Shown: piece by piece, positions 9,774 through 18,149 of the stretch | Position numbering within the stretch: the stretch's first letter is position 1 | Layout of the letters: each line of letters opens with the position of its first letter | Assembly (NCBI GenBank): GCA_040880545.1 | Contig: JBBDIE010000150.1 | Span: 1-64,000, forward strand | Origin: M55B112 sp040880545 | Lineage (GTDB): Bacteria > Bacteroidota > Bacteroidia > Bacteroidales > GCA-2748055 | Length of the DNA: 64,000 nucleotides | Reading direction: 5' to 3' | Position numbers and translations under genes: made by a program | The notes under the pieces: model-generated | Databases searched by the model: none | What the model was told of the DNA's origin: nothing | What the model saw: the letters and a program-made list of their open reading frames with translations, nothing else

Positions 9774-11546
9774 ATGAGCAAAGTTACCATTAAGGAGAGG
9801 ATTAGTCTGTTTCGAATGAAATATCTGTCGGGTCAGCGGTTTTTACTGCTGATGGCCGGGGTAGTTGGACTGGCGGCTGGATTGGCTGCGGTGATCATCA
9901 AAAACCTTGTTCATTTCATACAGGAGGCTTTATCTGCCTCTATAGAAGGGAGATACCAAAATTTCCTGATCATATTATTACCAATTACAGGAATAACCCT
10001 GGCCGTTGTTTTTATAAAATATATAAATAAAAAACCGGTTCGTCATGGAATTCCCGGTGTACTGTTTGCAATTTCCCGCAATAATGCCATTATCAGGGCA
10101 CACAATTTATTTTCCAGCATAATTTCCAGTGCCTTGACCGTTGGATTTGGTGGGTCGGTAGGTTTGGAGGGGCCTACGGTGGCCACAGGTGGAGCTATCG
10201 GATCGAATATTGGCAGGGCTTTCAATCTGAATTACAAGGAGGTGACCCTCTTACTTTCATGCGCCTGTGCAGGGGCCATGTCGGCCATTTTTAAGGCGCC
10301 AATTGCCGGCATTGTATTCGCCCTGGAGGTGATTATGCTTGACCTGACCATGTGGTCCATGATACCCCTGCTGATCGCCTCGGCCACGGCTGCGTTGACT
10401 TCCTATATGTTCCTGGGACAAAATGTATTGTATTCCTTCCAGGTGCTTGAGAAATTTCAGATGAACCAGATACATTTTTACCTGATCCTTGGGGTCATTA
10501 CCGGTCTGGGATCAGCCTATTTTACAAAGGTATATAATTTCATTTCTGGTATTTTTGAGAAGATAGATAGTATATGGAAGAGGTTATTTATTGCAGGAGG
10601 ATTACTGAGTGTGATAATATTTCTTTTTCCATCGTTGTATGGGGAGGGGTATGAAATTGTGAACCAAAGTCTGACAGGTGATGTGGCTCATCTTTTTAAG
10701 GGCACCCTGTATAACAACTGGCAAAACAGTTTCATTTTGAAGGTACTGGCTTTAATTCTGATCATTGGCGTGAAAGCCATAGCAACCACCCTTACATTCT
10801 CAGCAGGAGGCATTGGAGGAATTTTTGCTTCGGCACTGTTTATGGGAGCAAACCTGGGACTGCTGGTGGGGATCGTACTCGACAGTTTCGGGATTGACAT
10901 CTCCATTGCCAACATGGCACTGCTGGGAATGGCAGGAATGATTGCAGGGGTGATTCACGCACCCCTTACTTCCATATTTCTCATCGCGGAAATTAGCGGT
11001 GGGTACGAACTGTTTATGCCCCTGATCCTTGTATCAACGATCTCTTATGCAACCAGCAAGTATTTTACAACCAATTCTGTATACACCATTCAGCTTGCAA
11101 AACGAGGTGAACTGATGACCCACCATAAAGACAGGAACATTTTATTACTAATGAATGTCAGTGAACTGATTGAGACCAATTTCAGGACCATTCGTCCGGA
11201 AGATACCCTGGGTGACCTGGTAAAGGTGATCACAAAGTCAAAAAGGAACATATTTCCTGTAGTCAGCGAGGATAAGAAATTTGTTGGAATAGTAAAACTC
11301 GATGATATCCGACATATTATGTTCAACCAGGATGTCTATAAAACTGTCTTTGTAAAAGATCTGATGTTTATGCCTGATTATACTGTAAATATTGACGAAC
11401 AGATGGAGCAGGTTGCAACAAAGTTTGCAGATAGTGGCAGATACAATATTGCTGTAGTTGATGATGGCAGGTATGTTGGGTTTCTTTCACGTGCCAAGGT
11501 CTTTTCATCCTACCGGGAGATGCTTAAGCATTTTTCAGATGATTGA
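9774..11546 (+). CDS. ClC-family chloride channel/antiporter with C-terminal CBS pair
   Basis: Encodes about 590 residues from ATG 9774. A GTG ten codons earlier (9744) is open but would place a TATTTTTG promoter-like box (9759-9766) inside the gene. The ClC core (about 20-430) shows the GIPG segment, the gating-glutamate motif GSVGLEGPTVATGG (with Leu in place of the usual Arg or Lys before EGP) and FSAGGIGGIFASALFMGA. Two CBS domains follow (about 455-585), which in this family sense adenine nucleotides or regulate gating. It would move chloride or fluoride across the inner membrane; channel and exchanger types cannot be told apart here. Confidence 0.92.
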   Translation: MSKVTIKERISLFRMKYLSGQRFLLLMAGVVGLAAGLAAVIIKNLVHFIQEALSASIEGRYQNFLIILLPITGITLAVVFIKYINKKPVRHGIPGVLFAISRNNAIIRAHNLFSSIISSALTVGFGGSVGLEGPTVATGGAIGSNIGRAFNLNYKEVTLLLSCACAGAMSAIFKAPIAGIVFALEVIMLDLTMWSMIPLLIASATAALTSYMFLGQNVLYSFQVLEKFQMNQIHFYLILGVITGLGSAYFTKVYNFISGIFEKIDSIWKRLFIAGGLLSVIIFLFPSLYGEGYEIVNQSLTGDVAHLFKGTLYNNWQNSFILKVLALILIIGVKAIATTLTFSAGGIGGIFASALFMGANLGLLVGIVLDSFGIDISIANMALLGMAGMIAGVIHAPLTSIFLIAEISGGYELFMPLILVSTISYATSKYFTTNSVYTIQLAKRGELMTHHKDRNILLLMNVSELIETNFRTIRPEDTLGDLVKVITKSKRNIFPVVSEDKKFVGIVKLDDIRHIMFNQDVYKTVFVKDLMFMPDYTVNIDEQMEQVATKFADSGRYNIAVVDDGRYVGFLSRAKVFSSYREMLKHFSDD

Positions 11547-11604
11547 GATAGCTGTAAATTGCAGGATAAATATTATCTTAATTTCCTTAAAATCTTAAAT
11601 AATC

Positions 11605-12414
11605 ATGGATTCAGATCAAATTATCGAAAAATTGTCGGAACTGGCCATCATGTATGGGCCCAGACTTATCGGTGCAGTTCTTGTATTGATCCTTGGTAGC
11701 TGGATTATCAGGTTATTGATGCGCGGATTAAGAAAGATGATGGATCGCAGCAAAATAGATGATTCATTAAAACCGTTTTTCAAAAGTTTAATCCGGACTT
11801 TGCTCCTGGTATTGCTGTTTATCAGCGTATTAGGTATGGTTGGAGTTGAAATGACCTCATTTATTGCGATCCTGGGTGCAGCAGGGCTGGCAATCGGACT
11901 GGCACTTTCGGGAACTTTACAGAATTTTGCCGGAGGAGTGATCATTCTAATATTAAAACCTTTTAAGGTTGGTGATTACGTGGAAACACAGGGGGTTACA
12001 GGAACTGTTATGGAGATCCAGGTCTTCAATACAGTATTAAAAACCCCTGATAACAAAATAATTATCATTCCTAACGGAGGACTGGCGAACGCTTCCCTGA
12101 TCAATTATTCGGCCGAGGATACGAGAAGGGTGGAATGGACCTTCGGTATTGGCTATGGCAATGATGTGGCAAAGGCCAGGGAAATAATTCAAAAGCTACT
12201 GGATGAGGATGAGCGGGTTCTGAGGGATCCTGAACCTTTTATCGCTGTTGCGGGGTTGGGCGACAGTTCGGTGAATATTGTGGTGCGCGTCTGGGTCAAA
12301 GCTCCCGATTACTGGAGCCTGTTTTTCAAGATGAATGAAAGTGTTTATAATGCCTTTAATGAGAAGGGCATCAATATACCGTTTCCCCAAATGGATGTAC
12401 ACTTGCATCAGTAG
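11605..12414 (+). CDS. Small-conductance mechanosensitive channel (MscS family)
   Basis: A 269-residue inner-membrane protein close in length to E. coli MscS. Transmembrane helices lie at about 20-40, 60-85 and 88-110. The third, pore-lining helix is Gly/Ala rich (GAAGLAIGLALSGTLQNFAGG). The beta domain follows (FKVGDYVETQGVTGTVMEIQVF, then the IIPNGGLANASLINYS motif typical of the family), and a C-terminal alpha/beta cage ends the protein. The channel opens under membrane tension to release solutes during osmotic downshock. It is 58 bp downstream of the ClC gene on the same strand, so both may belong to one ion-homeostasis unit. Confidence 0.94.
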   Translation: MDSDQIIEKLSELAIMYGPRLIGAVLVLILGSWIIRLLMRGLRKMMDRSKIDDSLKPFFKSLIRTLLLVLLFISVLGMVGVEMTSFIAILGAAGLAIGLALSGTLQNFAGGVIILILKPFKVGDYVETQGVTGTVMEIQVFNTVLKTPDNKIIIIPNGGLANASLINYSAEDTRRVEWTFGIGYGNDVAKAREIIQKLLDEDERVLRDPEPFIAVAGLGDSSVNIVVRVWVKAPDYWSLFFKMNESVYNAFNEKGINIPFPQMDVHLHQ

Positions 12415-12517
12415 GCATTGCAACAGTAAACTTAAGTTAAAGCTATTTCTATCAGCAGGAAAACAAAGACCAGGGTTGTATATAGCGTAAACAATGGACT
12501 TTTTAATGTTCAATCAC

Positions 12518-12525
12518 TATCTTTG
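12518..12525 (+). promoter_or_regulatory. Bacteroidota-type -7 promoter box TATCTTTG
   Basis: The sequence matches TAnnTTTG, the -7 consensus of Bacteroidota primary-sigma promoters, and lies 19 bp before the sulfotransferase start codon at 12545. A convincing TTTG -33 element at the expected 19-21 bp spacing is not seen, so this is a moderate call. Confidence 0.4.
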
Positions 12526-12544
12526 AAAGCCAAATAAATTTGAT

Positions 12545-13195
12545 ATGCAAGGAAAGATCATTGGAGTTGGTTTTCAGAAGACAGGCACATCAACACTTAG
12601 GGAAGCATTGAAAATATTGGGATACCGTGTAAAAGACACAACTCCGGGGGCGCTGGTACCCATACTCAGAGGAAACTACCGGAAAATCTTGCAGATCCTT
12701 CAAAATTACGATGCAGCAGAGGATACTCCGTGGTTTATGATCTACCGGGAGCTGGATCAATGGATCCCCGGCTCGAAGTTTATTCTTACAATCAGGGATG
12801 AAGAATCCTGGTATACCAGCGTAAAGAAGCACATTGGCGACCTCCGTGCAGCCCACCATGAGTGGATCTATGGCAGAGGAAAAGGACTGCCCGAAGATGA
12901 CAGGGAGCACACCATCAGCGTTTTTAAGCGGCATAATGCAAATGTGATGGAATATTTCAGCGACCGTCCGGATGATCTGTTGGTTGTGGATTTTACAAAA
13001 GGGGACGGGTGGGAACTGTTGTGCCAGTTTTTGGGGAAAGAGGTTCCTGATGTACCTTTTCCACACTATAACAAAACTTCTGAAGTTGAGAAGTACAGGT
13101 ACAGCCCTAAAAGCCGGCTTAGAAAAATGCGTCATCGATTCAAGAATAATTTTAAGATATGGTACATTGGAACAATGGGTTGGTGGAAATCATAA
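12545..13195 (+). CDS. Sulfotransferase-like P-loop protein
   Basis: A 216-residue protein whose N-terminus reads GVGFQKTGTSTLREAL (residues 6-21). This is the 5'-phosphosulfate-binding loop of PAPS-dependent sulfotransferases of the Sulfotransfer_3/4 type. Further family-like parts are a WIPGSKFILTIRDEESW segment (about 77-93), which resembles the 3'-phosphate-binding strand, and a basic C-terminus. It would transfer sulfate from PAPS to a hydroxyl or amino group of an unknown acceptor, probably in the cytosol since no signal peptide is visible. It stands alone between membrane-protein genes, and its acceptor cannot be inferred from context. Confidence 0.75.
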   Translation: MQGKIIGVGFQKTGTSTLREALKILGYRVKDTTPGALVPILRGNYRKILQILQNYDAAEDTPWFMIYRELDQWIPGSKFILTIRDEESWYTSVKKHIGDLRAAHHEWIYGRGKGLPEDDREHTISVFKRHNANVMEYFSDRPDDLLVVDFTKGDGWELLCQFLGKEVPDVPFPHYNKTSEVEKYRYSPKSRLRKMRHRFKNNFKIWYIGTMGWWKS

Positions 13196-13197
13196 AT

Positions 13198-13235
13198 AGT
13201 GTTCGTCCAGCCAATTGACATTTTGGACAGACACT
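13198..13235. terminator. Imperfect inverted repeat between sulfotransferase and CNNM genes
   Basis: AGTGTTCGTCCA (13198-13209) pairs with TGGACAGACACT (13224-13235) with one mismatch and one G-U pair, giving a 12-bp stem with a 14-nt loop just after the sulfotransferase stop codon. There is no immediate U-run, although T-rich sequence follows some 10 nt later. It may act as a terminator or protect a 3' end. Confidence 0.35.
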
Positions 13236-13268
13236 AAATAAGACTTATTTTTATAAAAATATTCATTG

Positions 13269-14336
13269 ATGACTTTGTTAATTATTTACCTCATACTTGC
13301 ATTGGTGATTTCATTTGCATGCTCTGTGATGGAGGCTGTTTTGTTAACAACCCCGACGTCGTATCTGTACGTGAGAAATGAAGAGGGCAGTAAAACCGCC
13401 GGACACCTGATCAATCTGAAGATTAAGATTGATAAACCCCTGTCGGCAATTTTATCGTTAAACACTATTGCTCATACCGTTGGGGCAGCCGGTGTCGGGG
13501 CACAGGCGGTTAAAGTTTTCGGGGAAGTTTATTTCGGGCTGGTGTCGGCCATATTAACTTTAATGATCCTCGTGTTTTCTGAAATTATTCCCAAAACTAT
13601 CGGAGCACGGTATTGGAGACAGCTGGCGATTATTGTTGGAAATGCAGTGCGGGTAACCATTGTTATTACCTACCCACTGGTGGTTGTTTCAGCACTGTTT
13701 ACCCGGATGTTTGCAAAAAACTATGGTGAAAAAACCACAAGCAGGGAGGAGTTTTCAGCATTAGCAATGATCGGGAGGGAAGAGGGGGTTTTTGGCGAAA
13801 AAGAGAACAAGATTATTCAGAATATTCTGCGGCTAAGGACATTGAAAGTGGGAGAGATCATGACTCCAAGGGTTGTAGTTTCAGCTGCAGATGAAAATAT
13901 GGCTTTGGAAGATTTTCCTAAAGTTACTGAATTTCTGCACTTTTCAAGGATTCCTGTATTCCATGAAACGCTTGATAATATCAGCGGTTTTGTCTTCCGG
14001 CAAACAGTATTTGAAAAGTTGTCAGAAAATGATAATTCGTTGAAGCTGAAAGATATTAAACGGGATATATTGATAACACATCAATCACGGGCCATTTTTT
14101 CCGTGTGGGAAGAGATGCTTGAAAGAAAGGAGCACATTGCTGTGATTGTGGATGATTTCGGCGGTTTAGAAGGCATCGTTACCATGGAAGATATAATTGA
14201 AACGCTGCTTGGATTTGAGATACTCGATGAAACTGATACCGTTTCCGATATGCAGGAGTACGCACGGGAAAGATGGAGAACACGACAGGAGAAATATAAA
14301 TATATATCCGGAGACAAACGATCTCGAAGTGATTGA
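13269..14336 (+). CDS. CNNM/CorC (DUF21) transmembrane protein with CBS pair
   Basis: Encodes 355 residues from ATG 13269 (a TTG one codon earlier also fits). The N-terminal DUF21 region has about four membrane helices (1-140, with VFSEIIPKTIGARYW, a family hallmark). A cytosolic CBS pair follows (about 190-320, with VGEIMTPRVVV and VIVDDFGGLEGIVTMEDIIE). The C-terminal CorC-HlyC domain of longer relatives is missing, so this is the short form. Family members are linked to Mg2+ or Co2+ export or to cation homeostasis; older databases call them hemolysins, which should not be taken as a function. It is followed after about 100 bp by the apr-qmo operon. Confidence 0.88.
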   Translation: MTLLIIYLILALVISFACSVMEAVLLTTPTSYLYVRNEEGSKTAGHLINLKIKIDKPLSAILSLNTIAHTVGAAGVGAQAVKVFGEVYFGLVSAILTLMILVFSEIIPKTIGARYWRQLAIIVGNAVRVTIVITYPLVVVSALFTRMFAKNYGEKTTSREEFSALAMIGREEGVFGEKENKIIQNILRLRTLKVGEIMTPRVVVSAADENMALEDFPKVTEFLHFSRIPVFHETLDNISGFVFRQTVFEKLSENDNSLKLKDIKRDILITHQSRAIFSVWEEMLERKEHIAVIVDDFGGLEGIVTMEDIIETLLGFEILDETDTVSDMQEYARERWRTRQEKYKYISGDKRSRSD

Positions 14337-14439
14337 ATGTTGCGCTGTGGCTCACTTACGACTTTCGGAAGCGAACTTAAATCAATTCTAAATTTCACTT
14401 CCTGCGATTTAATACTTACCGACCGGTCTGAATTATTAT

Positions 14440-14447
14440 TATGTTTG
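14440..14447 (+). promoter_or_regulatory. -7 promoter box TATGTTTG of the apr-qmo operon
   Basis: TATGTTTG matches the Bacteroidota -7 consensus TAnnTTTG and lies 26 bp before ATG 14474. It overlaps an in-frame ATG at 14441, which argues that translation starts at 14474 rather than 14441. A clear -33 TTTG is not visible. An 8-bp palindrome GACCGGTC sits 12 bp upstream (14421-14428). Confidence 0.4.
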
Positions 14448-14473
14448 TTGAACACACCAACAATAATAGTTCT

Positions 14474-14917
14474 ATGCCAAGTTTTGTAATTAACGATAAG
14501 TGCGACGGATGCAAGGCACAGGATAAAACTGCTTGCCAGTATATCTGTCCGAACGACCTGATGGTGCTGGATAAAGCAGCCAACAAAGCGTACAATCAGG
14601 CAGTTGACATGTGCTGGGAATGCTACAGCTGCGTAAAGATCTGTCCAAACCAGGCCATTGAGGTTCGTGGTTATGCCGATTTTATGCCGCTTGGCGCAGT
14701 GGTACAACCACTAAGAAGTACAGATGCAATTATGTGGTCGATCCGGTTTCGCAACAAACAGGTAAAACGATTCAAATTTCCCATTCGTACCATTCCGGAA
14801 GGTACACTCGTACCAAATGGTGGATTCTCAGAGGGTAATGATGATCTCAAAGGTCCGCAATTAAGGACCGAACCCGAAAGTCTGGGGATGGAACTATATA
14901 AAAAACAGCCTCTTTAA
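14474..14917 (+). CDS. aprB: Adenylylsulfate (APS) reductase beta subunit, ferredoxin-like
   Basis: Encodes 147 residues from ATG 14474, the usual AprB length. An upstream in-frame ATG at 14441 overlaps a likely promoter box, and the family begins right before the first cysteine cluster. Two [4Fe-4S] clusters are evident: C10, C13, C21 and C25 (CDGC...CQYICP, with the AprB-specific spacer) and CWECYSCVKICP. The C-terminal tail that wraps the alpha subunit is present. AprB passes electrons to or from the FAD of AprA in the cytosolic AprAB complex that interconverts APS with sulfite and AMP. It heads a tightly spaced aprB-aprA-qmoABC operon. Confidence 0.95.
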   Translation: MPSFVINDKCDGCKAQDKTACQYICPNDLMVLDKAANKAYNQAVDMCWECYSCVKICPNQAIEVRGYADFMPLGAVVQPLRSTDAIMWSIRFRNKQVKRFKFPIRTIPEGTLVPNGGFSEGNDDLKGPQLRTEPESLGMELYKKQPL

Positions 14918-14958
14918 ATTCCCGGTGAAACCTGAACCGGTTAACAATTCATGAACAA

Positions 14959-16863
14959 ATGAAAGCAGAGAATTTTGAGACAGTATACGTGGAAACTGAC
15001 CTGTTGATCCTGGGCGGAGGCATGGCAGCATGCGGTGCCGCATTTGAGGCGTCCCATTGGGCAAAAAAGAATAACCTGAAAATCACATTAGTGGACAAGG
15101 CGGCCATGGAACGCAGCGGGGCCGTGGCGATGGGATTGTCGGCTATTAACCTCTACCTGGGCTTGAAAAATGGTAAAAATACCATAGAGGATTATGTAAA
15201 TTATGTAAAAAACGACCTTATGGGTATTGCTCGTGAGGACCTTGTTGCCAATATTGCCAGGCACGTGGACTCAACGGTTCATTTGTTTGAAAAATGGGGA
15301 TTGCCTATCTGGAAAGATGATGAAGGTAACTATGTGAACGAGGGACGTTGGCAGATAATGATCCATGGTGAGTCATATAAAAATATTGTGTCAGAGGCGG
15401 CAAAGACTGCACTGAAGGAACTGGGTGAAAATGGTACGTATTATGAACGGATATTTATCACGGAACCTGTCATGGAAGGGGGCAGATGTGTGGGTGCAGT
15501 TGGGTTCAGTGTCAGGGAGATGAAATTTTACGTATTTAAGGCTAAAGCAGTGCTGGATACAATGGGTGGAGCGGTCCATGTTTTCCGCCCCCGTTCGGTG
15601 GGTGAAGGGCTGGGCAGATCATGGTATCCACCGTTTAATTCCGGGGCCAGTGCATACTTTACCTTGAAAGCCGGCGCGGAGATGACCTGCCAGGAGGTGC
15701 GGTTTGTGCCGGTAAGGTTCAAGGATTCCTATGGACCTGTGGGAGCATGGTTCTTGTTGTTTAAATCGAAAGCAACCAATGCAAAAGGGGAAGATTATAT
15801 GGTAACCCGTGCTGGTGAACTTGAAAAGTGGGGCCCTTACGGCACCGTTAAACCTACTCCTGCAAACCTCAGGAATTACTTGATGTTACTGGAACTGGAA
15901 GAGGGCAACGGGCCTATTTATATGCATACCGAGGAGGCAATTCAGAAATTGATAGCCGATATTCCTGATGAGAAAGAGGCGAAACAAAAATTAAAGCACC
16001 TGGAATCGGAAGCCTGGGAAGATTTTCTTGATATGACTGTAAGCCAGGCTCTGAACTGGGCATCACATAATATCATGCCTGAAGAAACACCTTCCGAAAT
16101 TTCAGCATGTGAGCCCTATTTTATAAGTTCCCATTCAGGAGCATCGGGTGCATGGGTTAGCGGACCGAAAGATCTTGCAGATGACGATACACACTGGGGG
16201 TACGATAACCTGACCACTGTGAAAGGATTGTTCGCGGCCGGGGATGCGTCAGGAGCCTCCTCACATAAATTTTCTTCAGGATCCTTTACCGAAGGAAGAA
16301 TTGCAGGAAAGGCTGCCATAGCATTTTGTACAGAGAACCTGGATATGCCCGAAATCAGGGAAGAAAAAATTAACGATTTACGGGCCATGGTTCTGCGACC
16401 ATTGATCCAGTTCGAAACCCATAAAGATTATGCCAATGATCCCGATGTAAATCCAAATTTCATAAAACCCAAAATGTTCATGTTCAGGCTCCAGAAGATC
16501 ATGGATGAATATGCCGGGGGAGCTTCTGTGGGGTTCAGAACTTCAGCTGCACTGCTCGAGAAAGGACTGTATTTTCTGGATTTTATGAAGGAGGATTCTG
16601 AAAAGCTGGCAGCCTCCAATCTGAATGAACTAATGCGTTGTTGGGAGAATATTCACCGTATGTGGCAGGCCGAATCTCATATACGAACAATGCTCTTCAG
16701 GGAAGAGACCCGGTGGCCGGGATACTATTTCAGGACCGATTTTCCTGAAATGAAAGTTGACTGGGAGGTATTTGCAAATTGTAAATGGGTACCAGAAACC
16801 GGCCAATGGGAAATGATCAGAAGAAATGTTGGAAAAATGATCACCGAAGATAAAAACAGGTAA
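14959..16863 (+). CDS. aprA: Adenylylsulfate (APS) reductase alpha subunit, FAD-binding
   Basis: A 634-residue flavoprotein of the fumarate reductase/succinate dehydrogenase superfamily. The FAD dinucleotide fold is at the N-terminus (LLILGGGMAACGAAFEA, about 15-31) and a RSGAVAMGLSAINLYLG segment follows. The family's conserved DASGASSHKFSSGSFTEGR FAD-contact region is near residue 427. Length and order agree with dissimilatory AprA of sulfate reducers and sulfur oxidisers and not with assimilatory CysH. AprA carries the APS/sulfite active site. It lies 41 bp after aprB. Whether the complex runs reductively or oxidatively cannot be decided from this gene alone. Confidence 0.96.
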   Translation: MKAENFETVYVETDLLILGGGMAACGAAFEASHWAKKNNLKITLVDKAAMERSGAVAMGLSAINLYLGLKNGKNTIEDYVNYVKNDLMGIAREDLVANIARHVDSTVHLFEKWGLPIWKDDEGNYVNEGRWQIMIHGESYKNIVSEAAKTALKELGENGTYYERIFITEPVMEGGRCVGAVGFSVREMKFYVFKAKAVLDTMGGAVHVFRPRSVGEGLGRSWYPPFNSGASAYFTLKAGAEMTCQEVRFVPVRFKDSYGPVGAWFLLFKSKATNAKGEDYMVTRAGELEKWGPYGTVKPTPANLRNYLMLLELEEGNGPIYMHTEEAIQKLIADIPDEKEAKQKLKHLESEAWEDFLDMTVSQALNWASHNIMPEETPSEISACEPYFISSHSGASGAWVSGPKDLADDDTHWGYDNLTTVKGLFAAGDASGASSHKFSSGSFTEGRIAGKAAIAFCTENLDMPEIREEKINDLRAMVLRPLIQFETHKDYANDPDVNPNFIKPKMFMFRLQKIMDEYAGGASVGFRTSAALLEKGLYFLDFMKEDSEKLAASNLNELMRCWENIHRMWQAESHIRTMLFREETRWPGYYFRTDFPEMKVDWEVFANCKWVPETGQWEMIRRNVGKMITEDKNR

Positions 16864-16879
16864 CTGCAATAACCTGACT

Positions 16880-18133
16880 ATGCCCAACATGGATACCCCC
16901 AACAACCGTTTGCCCCGATTCCCGATCCTTATTATCGGAGGTGGCATTGCCGGTGTAACTGCAGCAGTTGAGCTGGCAGAAGCCGGCAGGGAGGTGATAC
17001 TGATTGAAAAAGAGGCCTACCTGGGTGGGAACGTACTGAAGATGCATAATTACTTCCCAAAACTTTGTCCCCCAGCCTGTGGGATGGAAATCAATTTCAG
17101 GAGGATCAGAAACAATCGTAGAATCAGGGTCATAACACATACCGAGGCAATGGATATTGCAGGTATACAAGGAGCGATGAAGGTGACGGTGAGAACAAGG
17201 CCCCGCCTGGTAAATGATCTGTGTACCGCTTGTGGGGATTGTGTTCCCGTGTGTCCTGTATCGAGGCCCGATTCTTTTAATTACAACGTGGGTGAAACAA
17301 AAGCTATCTATCAGGTACACCCACTGTCCTATCCGCAAATTTATGAAATTGATCCGAATCATTGTACCGGAATTGATTGCGGGCTATGTGTTGATGTATG
17401 TCAGTATGGGGCAATTAATTTTAACGAGAAAGAGGTAATAGATACACTGGATGTACATGCTGTTATAGTGGCCACCGGCTGGAAGAATTTTGATCCCTCT
17501 GTAATCACCGGACTCGGGTACGACGAATCGCCCGACATTGTGTCCAACGTGGAATTCGAGCGATTACTTTCCTTAACCGGCCCGACAAACGGCCATCTTG
17601 TACGGCCCTCCAATGGCAAAGCGCCTGAATCCGTTGCTTTCGTACAATGTGCGGGTTCACGTGACAGGAATTATCTGCCGTACTGCTCCTCCGTTTGCTG
17701 TTCAGCTTCGCTGAAACATGCACTCAACGTGGCTGAACTTCTGCCGGATGTGCAAGTGAAAATATTTTACATCGACCTGAGGGTATACGGAAGAAATGAA
17801 GATTTTTTGAAGAGGGTGGAGCATTCAATGAACATAAAGCTGGTAAAAGGAAAAGTGGCCCATGTTGAAGCAGATGATAAGGACGGCAGGATTATCGTGG
17901 AGGCAGAAGATATCGAATTGGGAAAAAAATGCAGGGAAGAATTTGATATGGTTGTGTTGGCAACCGGGATCATTCCTTCAAATGACGTTCCCGGAACAGT
18001 AGCTGATGAAGAAGGTTTTTACAGTGTGCAACAAGAAACTGGAATTTATTCCACGGCATGCGCAAAAAGACCGATGGATGTATCCGCTTCCGTAAAAGAT
18101 GCAACTGCAGCAGCACTGAAGGCTATGAAATAA
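16880..18133 (+). CDS. qmoA: Quinone-interacting membrane-bound oxidoreductase subunit A (HdrA-like flavoprotein)
   Basis: A 417-residue HdrA-like protein. It has a dinucleotide fold at the N-terminus (ILIIGGGIAGVTAAVELAEAG, about 14-34, then GGNVLKMHNYFPKLCPP, the Qmo/HdrA signature). A two-cluster ferredoxin region follows (CTACGDCVPVCPVSRP near 115 and CGLCVDVCQYGAI near 167), then a second nucleotide-binding part. In the Qmo complex QmoA and QmoB are cytosolic FAD/FeS subunits that link AprAB to QmoC and the quinone pool. It begins 16 bp after aprA. Neighbouring aprBA and qmoBC make the assignment firm over a plain heterodisulfide reductase. Confidence 0.92.
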   Translation: MPNMDTPNNRLPRFPILIIGGGIAGVTAAVELAEAGREVILIEKEAYLGGNVLKMHNYFPKLCPPACGMEINFRRIRNNRRIRVITHTEAMDIAGIQGAMKVTVRTRPRLVNDLCTACGDCVPVCPVSRPDSFNYNVGETKAIYQVHPLSYPQIYEIDPNHCTGIDCGLCVDVCQYGAINFNEKEVIDTLDVHAVIVATGWKNFDPSVITGLGYDESPDIVSNVEFERLLSLTGPTNGHLVRPSNGKAPESVAFVQCAGSRDRNYLPYCSSVCCSASLKHALNVAELLPDVQVKIFYIDLRVYGRNEDFLKRVEHSMNIKLVKGKVAHVEADDKDGRIIVEAEDIELGKKCREEFDMVVLATGIIPSNDVPGTVADEEGFYSVQQETGIYSTACAKRPMDVSASVKDATAAALKAMK

Positions 18134-18149
18134 TTTTCTTAATGTGGAG

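Noticed and set aside
13269..14336. Hemolysin annotation for the CNNM/CorC-type protein
   Set aside because: The name is a historical label; domains show a cation-homeostasis membrane protein without toxin features.
14421..14428. Palindrome GACCGGTC upstream of aprB
   Set aside because: Only 8 bp and single; no second copy seen before other sulfur genes, so an operator call is not supported.
14441..14473. Upstream ATG extending AprB by 11 residues
   Set aside because: The extra residues are not family-like and the codon overlaps a TATGTTTG promoter box.
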